A DNA stretch of 64,000 nucleotides from Hygrocybe punicea (GCA_963556145.1 OY744469.1:2948767-3012766), one strand, 5' to 3'. Counted from the first letter of the stretch, positions 44,633 to 55,405 are shown. The notes: generated by a model from the sequence alone, not told the origin. A program made the numbers and translations.

Positions 44633-46971
44633 AAGAGGATTTTCCTCAAACCTGAACAAAGAACCCATGATTGTTCAGGAACCAATCCAGAGAGTTAGCA
44701 GTACGTATCATAGCAATCTTAACCCCCACTCAAAACAAATATATTTTACTGTTGAATTGAATGGGGAAAAGAAACCTATGAACACACTGGCAATGCTGGA
44801 TAGTGGGGCGACCAACGTCTTCATGTCTCCAAGAGTCATCAAGAAAAACAACCTACCAATAAAAAAGCTACGACAGCCACTCGAGCTAAACAACATTGAC
44901 AACTCACCCAACATCTCAGGAGATATCACACATTACACCCAAATCGACATGCAAATCAAAGACCATTTAGAAACAACATGGTTTTACATCGTCGATATTG
45001 GATCCAATGACATAATACTCGGAATCAACTGGTTATGGACACACAACCCACAGTTGGATTTCGAATGAAAAACAATCACATTCCCACGATGCACAGGAAG
45101 ATGTAGACAAAAACACTGTGAACCGAGGACAACAACAACAACCCAGCAGATCTCAGCCACACAGCTGGAAGAAACCAAGACAGAGATCGAACTGGAACTG
45201 GAAATGGAACCGGAAGACTTCCAAAGTGTCCATGAAGAGATCAAAGCTGGGCGGACCTTATCCTTGATCCTTGCAGAAGCAACTACAATAAAGGAAGGAG
45301 AAAAGACGTTCAAGGAACTGGTCCCCAAAGAGTTCCAGGACTTTCGAGACATCTTCTCAAAAGAGGAGTCTCAATGGATGACCAGATGAAAGCCATACGA
45401 TCTTTCAATAGACCTAGAACCAGACACCGAACCACTCCGATCGAAACTCTACCCAATATCCCCAAAGGAGCAGACAACCCTGCAAGAATGGCTGGACGAA
45501 CAATTAGCCAAAGGATACATTTGAGAGTCCCACTCTGAATATGCAGCACCATTCTTTTTCATAAAAAAGAAAGATGGAACCCTTCGACCAGTTCAAGACT
45601 ACCGAAAGCTAAATGAGAAGACCATCAAGAACCAGTACCCCCTACCATTGTTGCAGCAACTGCTTGACCGGATGGCAGGGGCCAAGATCTTCACATCACT
45701 GGACCTACGATGGGGATACAACAACATCCATATAAAAGAGGGAGAAGAACACAAGCTCACGTTTATCACAGAGTTCAGACTCTTCGAACCGACGGTAATG
45801 TACTTCGGCATGTGCAACGTGCCAGCCACCTTCCAGAAAATGATGAATGATCTGCTCCACGATGTCATTAATCATTTTGTCATTGTTTATTTAGATGACA
45901 TCCTAAGCTTCTCGAAGAACTGAAAGGAACACACCGAACACGTATGAGAAGTCCTCAACAGACTCCAAGAAAACAACCTCTTCTGTAAACCAGAGAAGTG
46001 CAAGTTCTTCCAAGAAAGGATAGAGTACTTGGGACACATCATTAGCAAAGGGAAGGTCGAAATGGACAAGACAAAGGTCAATGCCATACTCGAGTGGCCC
46101 ACCCCCAAGAAAGTCAAGGATGTCCAAAAATTCCTTGGCTTTGCCAACTTCTACCGACGACTTCTTACACACTGCAAAACCGATCACCTCACTCCTACAG
46201 AAGAACCAGCGGTGGGAATGGGGACCCAAGCAGGATGAGGCATTCAACACCCTGAAGAAAGCATTCACCATGACCCTGGTGTTGGCAATGCCAGACCAGG
46301 AAATGCCTTTCATAGTAGAATGTGATGCGTCGGACTTTGCAACAGGGGCCGTGCTGTCCCAACGGAATCAAGAAGGAGTTATCCACCCCATCGCCTTCTT
46401 GTCACAAGTGATGAACAATGCTGAATGAAATTACGAGATCTACAATAAGGAGCTCCTCACAATCATCCGGGTGCTTGAAGAATGGAGGCACTTCCTTGAA
46501 GGAGCAAAGCACAAAGTTACGGTAATCTCCGATCACCAGTGTCACGACTAGCAGTTGTGTAATGGATTGGAGGGTCAAACGGTTGCATGATGTCGGCGGT
46601 AGTAGGGGTTTATCTTTTTACGAGAGTGATTGTATGTTTTTGTAGAGGTAGGGTCTCAGGGATAAGGTTTGAGTGATGGAGTTGGGTGAAGTTTGTTACG
46701 TCTAGTACAACTGCTAGGAGAAATACAAGAGGTCAAAGTTAGGGATCTACATGCTTCTTGCTCGACGTCTTTTATACCCTTCGTCCCCTCCCGCAGCCTC
46801 TATGAGTCGTATGAGCACCGACTCACTCTTAGTCGTCCTGTGAGTAGACACGTCAGCCTTGCTGTGGTGCCCTACGTTCGTCATCGCCAGAACTGCGATG
46901 CCAGCATGTTCCACAGTTACGTGGCACCGGCTTGATGTGTCATGGGTGGGTCTGCAAGGGGACGCAACACC

Positions 46972-47178
46972 TCAGCGGTCTGACTCGTTGTTGTTGTTGC
47001 TGCCATGTGACATGTTGTTGCTGTGGATTGTGGGGGGCTGGAATGCCTCGAATGTTGACAGGGGAATCTCGGGGTCGATCACCCCATGGATTCGTCGTAC
47101 TCCTCGGATTATTGTTGCGAGGAGGAATGCGTACACGATAACGATAGCAATAACGGCGGCGGTGATTGACGGTGTCAT
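46972..47178 (-). CDS. LTR2 membrane protein (divergent copy)
   Basis: 68 aa from ATG 47178. Hydrophobic anchor ITAAVIAIVIVYAFLLATI, then RGVRRIHGVIDPEIPLSTF and EAFQPPTIHSNNMSHG, ending in an Asn-rich tail. It aligns along its length with the minus-strand ORF at 11562-11990 with mostly conservative changes, has no internal stop, and is shorter because of a different C-terminus. Confidence 0.55.
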   Translation of the reverse strand: MTPSITAAVIAIVIVYAFLLATIIRGVRRIHGVIDPEIPLSTFEAFQPPTIHSNNMSHGSNNNNESDR

Positions 47179-47403
47179 GATTCGGTCTTTGACAGGCGTG
47201 GGTGGTGATGGTGAGGGTTGAGTGTCTTTTGTCTATGTGTGAACGATGGGAAGAGTGGCATCATCTGATGGAAAGTGGAGTCTGAACGTCTGGTCACATG
47301 CGGGTCTTGCTGGCAGTTGCCGGTGGGTTGTTCTTGGTGATAGGGTCTTCTTGGTTGTGTATAAAGCTTGGTGGCTTCTGCGTGCTTGTCCTGCAGAAAT
47401 GCG

Positions 47404-48006
47404 ATGTGTCTCCACCCTTATCACCAAGTCACTTTCTTCAAGGCTTCTTTGCTCTTCCCCCCAACCTCAGTTGTCAAGGTTAATTGTTATACATTCCACC
47501 ACCTTATACAACTCTCAGCTTCTGATCGGGATCTCTATTGGGCTCTGGGTTGGTGTTTCGCTTGCGGGAAGGCGAGGCATTGCATGGAGTGTTGCCCGCT
47601 GGTTAAGGTACACAAGGTCCTTTTGTGCCAGTTACTGGCCAACCCGTATCGTGAGTGTTTTGGTTGGTGGATCGTCTGGAGTCTCCTGACTGAGTCTTTT
47701 ATTCTAGAACTGGATGATGCGTGGAGGTCGGAGGAGTCGTCCCCCGAGATACCACCGCTAGTCACAGTGAGCTGGGGCTCGTCGTCTGAGGACCTGAGGG
47801 GTCCTTCTCCGGAGCCAGTCGGAGACTTGACTTATCGTGAGTCTGGTTTCCCACTGCCATTCAGGGTAGCATCGAGGTTTATGGTCATTTGTCGCACAGC
47901 GATTGAAAGGTCTTTGGAAAGGGAGGTTGAGCGGTTCCTGGATGACATGCGCGTCCAGTTGCAAGAGTCGGGGTCATTGGTCTTGGATGCGATTACTATA
48001 GAATAG
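47404..48006 (+). CDS. LTR2 zinc-knuckle protein (divergent copy)
   Basis: Exon 1 47404-47650, intron 47651-47707 (57 nt, GTGAGTG to TTCTAG), exon 2 47708-48006. The intron interrupts the same codon position as in the other copies. The knuckle reads CFACGKARHCMECC, preceded by SASDRDLYWALGW and followed by LLCQLLANPY. Exon 2 keeps LDDAWRSEES, VSWGSSSEDL, AIERSLEREVERFLDDM. The spliced product is about 181 aa. Because the intron is a multiple of three without stops, the unspliced frame is also open. Retention of knuckle, splice position and C-terminal helix despite nucleotide divergence argues for past protein-level constraint. Confidence 0.62.
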   Translation: MCLHPYHQVTFFKASLLFPPTSVVKVNCYTFHHLIQLSASDRDLYWALGWCFACGKARHCMECCPLVKVHKVLLCQLLANPYRECFGWWIVWSLLTESFILELDDAWRSEESSPEIPPLVTVSWGSSSEDLRGPSPEPVGDLTYRESGFPLPFRVASRFMVICRTAIERSLEREVERFLDDMRVQLQESGSLVLDAITIE

Positions 48007-49948
48007 TGTAATCGTGTCGTTTGTACTTGTATCTGGTCTGGTGCCCCTTCTAGGGGTTTGTGAATGTAATGTCTCCCCCGCTCTGCAGGGTGTGTGAGTT
48101 GTAAGGGTTTGTCTGACAATCTGTCAAAGATCGTCATGAAAATAAGTGGTATTTGAGGAAAAATGTATGGGGGTGACATATTTTCATGACAACCAGAACC
48201 TCACATACTTTGCCTCCGCACGAACTCTTACTAGAAGACAAGCCAGATGGCGCCTATTCCTCACACACTTTGATTACGAAATACAACACTGCCCAGGAAG
48301 ACTTGGAGGGAAGCCAGATCAACTCTCCCGGAGGGTCGACCATGAACCTCCAGGACCAGATAATCAGGGGCAGACCCTCCTGAAACCGGAAAGCTTCAGG
48401 ATAAAGGCAATGCGACGGGGACATGGAAACATTATTGAAGACCACCTGATCCTAAAGAAGATCCGACAGTCCGAACAACTCAATGGAGAAGTCCGCACAG
48501 CGCTAGAAGCCATCAACCAAAAAAGCCCCCAGAAGCTCAAGAAGGGGCTTGAAGACTGGAACACCGAAGACAACCTTGTTCTGTACAAAGGAAAGGTTTA
48601 TGTCCCAAACGACCCTGACATCTGGCAGGAAATACTCCGGCTACACCACGATACGTTACCAGCAGGACACGCCGGAGTCCACAAAACAACCGAACTCGTA
48701 TCCAGAAACTACTGGTGGCCAGGGATGACAACCTATGTGAAAAAATATGTTGAATCTTGTGACACCTGCAACCGAAAGAAGGACACACCACGGAGGCCAC
48801 CAGGTCGACTACAAACAATCCCAACCAATGAACGACCCTGGGAGACTGTTACGAACGATTTCATCGTGCAACTCCCAGAGTCCGATGGCTATGACTCTGT
48901 CTGGGTCATAGCCGACCACACCCTAAAAGAAGCACACTTCATCCCCTGCAACTCTGACATTGATACAGAACAAACGATCGATCTATATATCAACCATATT
49001 TGGCAACTCCACGGACTCCCAAAGAAAATGATATCCGACCAAGGACCGCAATTTACCTCAAAACTAATGAAGGGGGTGTTCAAATGCCTCAGGATAGAAG
49101 GTGCACTTTTCATGGCATTCCATCCCCAAACGGATGGACAGAGCGAACGAATTAACCAAGAACTTGAACAATATCTTTGAATATTCTGCAACTACTGACA
49201 GAACGACTGGGCAAAGTACATCCCGATGGCTGAATTTGCCTACAACAACAGAGTTCATTCATCCACCAAACACTCCCCCTTCTACGCATCGCGAGGATAC
49301 CACCCACACTCCATCATAACTCAAGTCGCCAGCTCCTCGGTTCCGAAAGCCAACGAAATCGCCGATAGAATCCAATCACTCCTAACCAAGATATCCTCCA
49401 TGCTCCGCCTGTCACAAGAAACAATCAAACACTATTATGACAAAAAACACGCAGAACCCCCAGACTTCCTGGAAGGAACCAAAGTCTGGCTCGACGCCCA
49501 AAACATCACGACAACAGCCCCATCAAAGAAGCTCGCCGACAAGCATCTTGGACCCTACAAGATAAAGAAAAAACTCTCACCCCTCAATTACGAACTCGAA
49601 TTACCAACCAAGATGAAGATCCACCCGGTCTTCCATGTAAACCTCCTATACTTACACAAACCCGATCAGATCGAAGGCCAGACACCGCCTCCACCCCCAC
49701 CAATTGTCGTCGAAGGGGAAGAACAATGCAAAGTTGAAAAGATACTTGATGGCTGGCTATGGCGCAACCAGAAACAGTACCTGATCAAGTGGGAGGGATA
49801 TAACACCTCTGAAAATTCATGGGAACCACTCCAAAATCTCGAAGGTGCCGCAGATGCAATCGAAGACTTCCACAAAGAACACCCCGACTTCAACTGGAAA
49901 AAACGACAGCGCCATCAATCATCCTCGAGAATCTCCAGTGATTCATAG

Positions 49949-49959
49949 GAGGGGGGTAA
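49949..49959 (+). promoter_or_regulatory. Chromovirus polypurine tract
   Basis: AGGAGGGGGGTAA (from 49947) directly abuts the 3' LTR, as expected for the plus-strand primer; this fixes the LTR2 sense orientation. Confidence 0.75.
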
Positions 49960-50176
49960 TGTCATGAAAATACATCACCCCCATACATTTTTCCTCAGAT
50001 ACCACTTATTTTCATGACAATCTTTGACAGATCGCTAGACAAAACCTTATGACTCACACACCCTGTAGAGCGGGGAAAGGCTTTTACATTTACAAGCCCC
50101 TTAAAGGGGCGGAACCGGACCGGACTACAACTACAACTCCCTGGAAGGGAGTACGACTATCACGACCAAGAAGTAT

Positions 50177-50784
50177 CTACTCATCTATGAGATACTCCTC
50201 TTTAATTACCTCCTGGAGGATGGTGTCTTCAACAAGGTGACAAATCTGGTCTTCCAATGCCCGCTCAATCGCTGCATGACAATTGCGCCTAAACGTGTCA
50301 GCAATGCCGAAGGGAAGACAAGGCTGGAACTCACGCAGCCCAAAGGGTGCCCCGGTGTCCACATAGGCGTCCCGGGGCCAGAAGTCCTCGTCGGAGTCGG
50401 ACCCCCAGGAAACCTTCATCACGAGCGACAGCATCGAGTCCTCGGACGAGTAGTCCGAGGGTGGGAACGCATCATCCAACACTATCATAGAAACTATCAG
50501 AACAATACTCAAACACCCCAAGAAAGGCAAAACTTACTGAACAGGTCGGCCAGAAGCTCGCACAGAAGCCTCTTGTTGCGCGCAACAAGGTGGCAACATT
50601 CCGTGTGATTTTTGGCCTTCCCGCAAGTGAAACAATGACCAGTAGCCCAATACAAATCCCGATCAGAGTCGGAGAGGCGGCAGGCGAAGTCATGCGTAAT
50701 ACAATTAACCGCGACAGGGTGGGATGGGTTAAAGAGGGCAGAACATTTGAAGAATATGAGACGATGGCACGAGTGGGGAAACAT
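50177..50784 (-). CDS. LTR2 zinc-knuckle protein (3' LTR copy)
   Basis: Exon 1 50784-50538, intron 50537-50482 (56 nt, GTAAGT to GATAG), exon 2 50481-50177. The exon 2 length (305 nt) and splice position equal copy 1. The knuckle reads CFTCGKAKNHTECC, so the expected His is Asn with a His one place later; zinc binding may be impaired. It is antisense to the chromovirus, with the start in the middle of the LTR and the stop near its 5' end. Confidence 0.58.
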
Positions 50785-50993
50785 CGCATTGATGAGAAAT
50801 GGGACAAAGGATCCAACCACACTTTATACTGAACGGAAGTCATTCCCAATCAGGAAGAAACCTCTACCACTTCAGCAATGAACCCGTGAGAACGACATGT
50901 GACCAGAGGTTGAAATCTCCGGCTCTCACAGGACACCACAGACCACTCCCGTCACTCACACCAGAACAATAAGACACCCCACTTTCATCACCC

Positions 50994-51422
50994 ATGCACA
51001 AACTCCCTTCAATCATGACCCATTCAGTTATCGCCGCTATCATTGCCGTCATCATCATGTAAGCATTCATCCTCGTAACGATATGCCGAGGAGTACAACG
51101 AATCTCCATCACCATTGATCCCGAGATCCCCCTATCAACATTCGAGGCATTCCGACCCCCTATGATCCGCAGTAATGACATGTCACACGGCAATGAACCC
51201 CTGCACGAAGAACTAGACAGCCATGGTGACACGTGCCCAGACGCTTACGAATCTAGTGATGAATCCATGTGCCAGCCCGGCACGATCACAAATCACTTCG
51301 ATGCCAAGGGAGACATACACCCACCAGCACAATGGAGCGAGTCATCCTTACGACATGTCACTGGTACTGTGGAGGAGAGGGAACGGTATAAAAGACATCG
51401 CGTTACATGTAGCCTACCTTAA
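50994..51422 (+). pseudogene. LTR2 membrane-protein gene (3' LTR copy), TAA at codon 23
   Basis: ATG 50994 (MHKLPSIMTHSV). Hydrophobic VIAAIIAVIIM, then TAA at 51060-51062. The frame is afterwards open for 120 codons to 51422 (ITIDPEIPLSTFEAFRPP, GNEPLHEELDSHGDT, a Cys-containing tail). The TAA overlaps a GTAAGC donor-like word, so splicing around it cannot be excluded. Confidence 0.5.
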
Positions 51423-51635
51423 CTTTGACCTCTTGTATTTCTCCTAGCAGTTGTACTAGATGTAACAAACATCACAACCTCCATACCGCTCGAACTTTAA
51501 TCCTGAGACCCTACCTCCACAAACATACAATCACTCTCGTAAAAAGACCCTTGAACGTAAACCCTCACTACTGCTGACATCGTGCAACTATTTGACCCAC
51601 CGATCCATTACATGACCGCTAGTTGTGACAACGTC

Positions 51636-52841
51636 CCTCTGACACTATTCAAGTCCGATGTTTCCCAAGCCTACCGCCACATGCCTCTACACTTCCTCTA
51701 TCAAGTGAAGCAGATTGTCACCGTCAACAATGAGCGCTTCGTGGACTGGAACAACAACTTTGGGAACCACAGGGCGTATCGCATCTGGGCAGCCTTCATG
51801 GCACTTGTGATATGGATAGCTATATATGTTAAATCTCTCACTGACTTGTTTACTTACGTTGATGACACATTTTCTTTCGAGGTATCTGGCCATGTAACTT
51901 ACTACGCTCCATATGACATGTTCTACCCAGATAAGCAGGCGCAACTCTTACTCCTCCGGGACGATATTGGCCTCCCACACGAAAAAGACAAGCAGGAATT
52001 TGGTGACACACTTATGATCATTGGCTTCCAATGTGACGCAAATGCCATGACATTTACCATGGTCCCTACCACTTGTGAGGACCTTCTGGGTGCCATCACG
52101 GAGTTCATCACAGCCCCACACGGGGGCAGGTGCCACTCCCTCCAGAAATTCCAACGTATGGCTGGTTGGGTCAACTGGGCCCTGAATGTCTTCCCACTCC
52201 TATGACCCTCCCTCTCCAACATTTATGATAAGATGGCTGGCAAATCCAACCCCAATGCACTCGTCTTCCTGAACAAGGCAGTCATCGATGACTTGTTATG
52301 GCTTCATCACCACGTAGAGTCAGCACCGGGTGTTCACGTCCTCACTGCATCTGCCTGGGGCCCGCTCGAAGCTGACGCCACTATATATGGTGATGCATGT
52401 CTCACTGGTCTGGGGTTCGTTTACCCCACCACCAGCCTTGCCTTTCAACATGCTCTGCCAGCATATGCCCCAGCTGCAAACATTTTTTACCTGGAAGCTT
52501 TAGTTGTCCTTTGGGCTCTTGACCATGCTGCGTCCTCTTTGTTTTCAGGTCGTCTCATGGTTTACACTGACAGTTTGAACACTTTCAATATGTTCAACAC
52601 CCTTGCGGCAAAACCACTCTACAACCCAATTGTCAAACTTGCCGTTGATCTCATGATCACTCACTCAATTGACTTGCGTGTGTGCCTCATTGAAGGATCC
52701 TCCAATGTCGTGGCCGATGCTCTCTCCCATGACTGGATAGATGTCGCCCTCCAACACCAACCAAACCTCCACCTCTGTGTGCGCCCGCTGCCCACCCTCA
52801 TAAAACCCCCTCGTGACATGCTGGGGGCTGTGAAGAAATGA
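51636..52841 (+). pseudogene. Ngaro-like element 1 RT-RNase H, 3' part
   Basis: Continues RT from FKSDVSQAYRHMPL to the catalytic TYVDD (about 51860), then IGFQCDANAMTFTM and FQRMAGWVNW. A TGA at 52203-52205 stands where Arg is expected. The RNase H-like part follows (IYGDACLTGLGF, FYLEALVVLWAL, VYTDSLNTFNMFNTL, VVADALSHDW). The RT stop TGA overlaps the recombinase ATG (ATGA at 52838-52841). Confidence 0.82.
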
Positions 52842-53820
52842 TCACCACCCCTACCAAGTCCCGGCAATGCCTGCATGAGCTGTGGACCCTAGAGCAGCTG
52901 TTGCATGAACGGTCCATCACCCTTGGCCTCTCTATCGACAAGTCAACTCGCTCCACTTACACATCTGCTCTCAACTCTTACCTCGCCTTCTGCAAGATCC
53001 ATGCCCTTCCCATCGATCCCACACCCGACACACTCAGTTTTTTCATAGTCTTCATGTGCACCCATATAAAACCTTCCTCTGTAGACAACTACCTCTCCGG
53101 CATCATCAACCAACTCGAAGATCACTTCCCTGATGCTCGCAAAAGTCGTAACAGCTGCCTCGTCATGAAGACGCTTGCTGGTTGCAAGCACCGCTTCAGG
53201 TCGCCCACCACCCGTAAAGATCCCCTATGTCGCTCTCATCTCCAACTCGCCATCATTTCTGTGCCCATGATGCCCTCACATGATGATAAGTTATTTGTAG
53301 CGCAACTACTCACGGGTTTTTTCATGCTCTTACTCTCAGGTGAGCTTGTCTACCCTGACCACAAGCACCTCCAAGATCCCCGTAAACTTTCCCGGTTACG
53401 TCCACCCATGATGGCTACAGCTATGTCCTACCAACACACAAAGCAGATGCCTTTTTTCAAGGTAACATCCTGCACATCCAGCGGCTCCTGGGCAACGATG
53501 ACCCTCATCTCCATTTCCATCATTACCTCACCTTGAGAGATGCCCGTTTTCCTTTCCACCCTCAGCTATGGCTGAAATCTGATGGTACGGTCCCTCAACG
53601 CTCTTGGTTCATCTCTCGCATGCATGCGCTCTTCCCACCTTCCCTCGCTGGCCAGTCATTGCGTGCCGGTGGCACGACATCTCTCGCAATTGCAGGCGCT
53701 GCTCCACACATCATACAGGCTGCTGGACAATGGTCTTCTTCCGCTTTCCAGATCTACATTCGAAAAAATCCCGTTTTACTGCACACTTTGATACATGGTC
53801 GACCGGCTCATTCCTCTTAA
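52838..53820 (+). pseudogene. Ngaro-like element 1 tyrosine recombinase, one frameshift
   Basis: The N-terminal half (STRSTYTSALNSYLAFC, SSVDNYLSGIINQLEDHFPDA, FVAQLLTGFFMLL) aligns with the recombinase of element 2. A frameshift near 53395 moves to a frame encoding HDGYSYVLPTHKADAFFQ and the C-terminal catalytic box (GQSLRAGGTTSLAIAGA, then GQWSSSAFQIYIRK with the presumed Tyr nucleophile). The first position of the usual HxxR box is Gln here. It catalyses integration by recombination in this class, instead of a DDE integrase. Confidence 0.8.
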
Positions 53821-54240
53821 TCTACTCCTGTTTCTTTTTTCTTTATCTGCCGGTGGGCTTTTTTCTTGCCACCCACACACTACTCCCTTCCCTTCCTTTC
53901 TTTTTGTGTTGTCCTCCCATCTTTCCTTTCAAACTGAACCCATTTCCTTATAGACTTTTTACCGATTGTACACACAAAAAATTTCACATGGACTTATTCT
54001 CTCCTGGCTTCAAGCCGGACTGAACAAGCTCCAATATCTGGCTATTCACGTGCTCCTTAAGCAAAGTCGATTAGGTTAGACCTTCAGAATAAATAATCAT
54101 AAGGTTTGGTCAAGTAGTTGGTGAAAAATAAACCAATCTCTTATCTATGCTTAAGGTTCCACTATATAAAAGATGACAATTATTTTTTCTCAGTAATATA
54201 CACTTATAAATTACTCCAATCTAATTTTACTATACTAATC
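53821..54240. other. 3' flank of Ngaro-like element 1
   Basis: Pyrimidine-rich then AT-rich, with a short inverted CTGGCTTCAAGCCGG. The B1A2B2 repeats seen in element 2 were not found here, so the terminus is missing, diverged or deleted. Confidence 0.4.
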
Positions 54241-54640
54241 ACAGGTCACTTTGAGATGTACAGAAAGGGAATAGGAAACACAACCGTGTCCTGAAACAGT
54301 GGCACAGTCTGAGAATATAGTGATTCTTTTTGGTTTTTGTTTTACAATAAGGAACCATTGTGTATGAATGGAAATGGAAAGAAAAGGAAGAGAAAAAGAG
54401 ATGGGGTGGGCACAGGTAGGTCATGAAATATACACACAGCAGGTAACTAGAAGATGAGACTAGGTAAATAAAGAAAGTAGGCAAAGCAATGTGGGACATA
54501 CCTTGGAGACGAGACAAGGGGCTTAAGAGGCCCTTGGGGCGTTTCCGAGGTATATGACTCATGGGTAAAAAGAAGTGCTGCAAGGCGGTGTAAGATTTGA
54601 CATCAAGCAGGGAGGGCAAAAAGTGGGGTGTCAGCAGGTG
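54241..54640 (-). mobile_element. Remnant of another Ngaro-type terminus
   Basis: GTCCTGAAACAGTGGCA at about 54287 resembles GTCCTGAAACAGCGGCAAGG in the B repeats of element 2. ACATACCTTGGAGACGAGA at about 54497 resembles the start of its A repeat. This order is what a related minus-strand terminus would leave. Confidence 0.35.
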
Positions 54641-54796
54641 ATGGCTCCAGCGAGTGTGTCAGCTGGTGACAGTGACAGACAACAGTGACAGAGGACATGC
54701 TGGGTGTTGAGGAACAGTAAGTGTGCGACTGTGTGATTAGCCAAATGTAATCAAGTTTAAAAAACAATTTTTGCCAATGGTATTTCAAGGGCAATA

Positions 54797-55169
54797 CAGT
54801 ATTCAATGGCTCCTTTGAACACAAAAAATTAACCTAAAATGCCACAGGTAGCCAATTATCTTGAACAAAATCTGAGTAGATGAAAATTTGCTCATATATT
54901 TAAAGACCTCTCATACCAATTTTCAAAGAAATCTCAATGTTTTATGATCAAAACATTAGTGTTCAAAGGAGTGATTAGATTTCTCTCTGCTTTGTGAATA
55001 TTCAGTTTCTAATTTTATTGGTGGTTCTGAATAAAAAGCAATATCTAGATGGGTTCAGATGATGCACTGAAGGAATTAGAACACTTTTTAGCAGTAGAAA
55101 TCAGTACAGAATCAATTATATTAGGGTGTTCAGAGGACTGGTAGTGTTCAAAGGAGCCATTGAACACTG
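54797..55169. mobile_element. Mariner-type MITE
   Basis: 373 bp with 26-bp inverted ends (CAGTRTTCAATGGCTCC, TTTGAACAC) and a TA dinucleotide on both sides (54795-54796, 55170-55171). No transposase. Confidence 0.78.
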
Positions 55170-55285
55170 TAATTCATTTATCTTGATCAGGCCACTTAGC
55201 TATAACTATATTAGATGACTAAGCAGCTCCCTCGCCAAATAGACTTCCTTGTTACAAATTAGCCACTTTCTTGTAATTATTATAT

Positions 55286-55405
55286 CTAATCAAGCACCTT
55301 TCAGTTTTTTGGTGAAAGAGATAACCGAACGTGGCCTTGTCCTGAAACAGCGGCAAGGCCTGGAATTGATAAGTATGTAATACATGAGAAGAAAGGGTGC
55401 GGTGC
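55286..55405 (-). repeat. Repeat B2 of Ngaro-like element 2
   Basis: Matches 55737-55856. Contains the imperfect hairpin GGCCTTGTCC and GGCAAGGCC. Confidence 0.85.

Larger units (their letters stand above)
41772..44655 (+). pseudogene. Chromovirus gag, main segment (split by solo LTR1)
   Basis: From 41772 the frame gives a Pro/Gly-rich linker (GGPPNKPPGGRHPG), then the capsid-like domain (FMGDQSQWTAFIIKAHIYFSHFP, EQDARNALERIRQTSTMAEY, EFINLATQSGY, LVQIFYKGLKESIKNLM). A TGA at 42865-42867 follows, and then the nucleocapsid knuckle CFQCNRLGHMSKNC. The solo LTR1 (42994-44632, duplication AAGAG) interrupts it. The gag frame then ends at TGA 44653-44655. Apart from the TGAs and insertions the frame is intact. 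Confidence 0.85.
46540..48191 (-). mobile_element. Solo LTR, family LTR2 (divergent copy 2)
   Basis: 1652 bp with ends TGTCACGACTAG and CATGACA and the 5-bp duplication ACCAG (46535-46539, 48192-48196), inserted in reverse in the chromovirus RNase H. It is clearly more diverged from the other LTR2 copies than they are from each other, yet it keeps both LTR2 genes. Confidence 0.9.
44640..49948 (+). pseudogene. Chromovirus pol: PR-RT-RNase H-IN-chromodomain
   Basis: Frame -1 relative to gag. Protease LDSGATNVF (about 44800). RT FIKKKDGTLRPVQDYRKLN (45560-45616), LDLRWGYNNI, and the catalytic YLDD (about 45890). RNase H FIVECDASDFATGAVLSQ (about 46310). IN zinc region HAGVHKTTELV...CDTCNRKK (48670-48780). 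Catalytic triad in TNDFIVQLP (about 48855), SDQGPQFTS (about 49036) and GQSERINQELE (about 49145). Chromodomain VEKILDG...YLIKWEGYNTSENSWEP (49735-49840). In-frame TGAs are at 45066, 45387, 45522, 45921, 45945, 46426, 49178 and 49196. One base is gained near 46160. The solo LTR2 at 46540-48191 splits RNase H in phase. Otherwise every domain is present. Confidence 0.9.
23228..51630 (+). mobile_element. Ty3/gypsy chromovirus with nested insertions
   Basis: 5' LTR 23228-35689 (heavily interrupted), gag 35760-44655, pol 44640-49948, polypurine tract, 3' LTR 49960-51630. Target duplication ATGTC/ACGTC. Removing the insertions (LARD, solo LTR3, giant fold-back, solo LTR1, solo LTR2) leaves about 5.1 kb of internal sequence. 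Domain order PR-RT-RNase H-IN-chromodomain defines a chromovirus. The coding frame carries ten in-frame stops, all TGA, and one frameshift. Confidence 0.9.
49960..51630 (+). repeat. Chromovirus 3' LTR (family LTR2, 1671 bp)
   Basis: Starts TGTCATGAAAATAC, ends TAGTTGTGACA. Followed by ACGTC, the duplicate of ATGTC at 23223-23227. Confidence 0.9.
21277..53820 (+). mobile_element. Ngaro-like tyrosine-recombinase retrotransposon 1, split by a 28.4-kb insert
   Basis: Gene order is gag (21277-22617), RT-RNase H (22548-23227 joined to 51636-52841), tyrosine recombinase (52838-53820). Each protein aligns with its counterpart in element 2 (55286-60274), including the ATGA overlap between RT and recombinase. 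The chromovirus insertion at 23227/51636 leaves ATGTC on the left and ACGTC on the right, and the RT codons join in frame across it. In-frame TGAs and two frameshifts show it is inactive. Confidence 0.85.

Noticed and set aside
44633..44667. A slippery heptamer for the gag-pol frameshift
   Set aside because: No X XXY YYZ heptamer in the gag phase was found by eye around the junction, so only the frame relation is reported.
35796..49198. TGA read as tryptophan or selenocysteine in the chromovirus
   Set aside because: Several TGA sites align with Arg, not Trp, in the family, and the housekeeping genes SEC53 and VMS1 end in TGA and TAG-type stops in the normal way. CpG decay explains them better.
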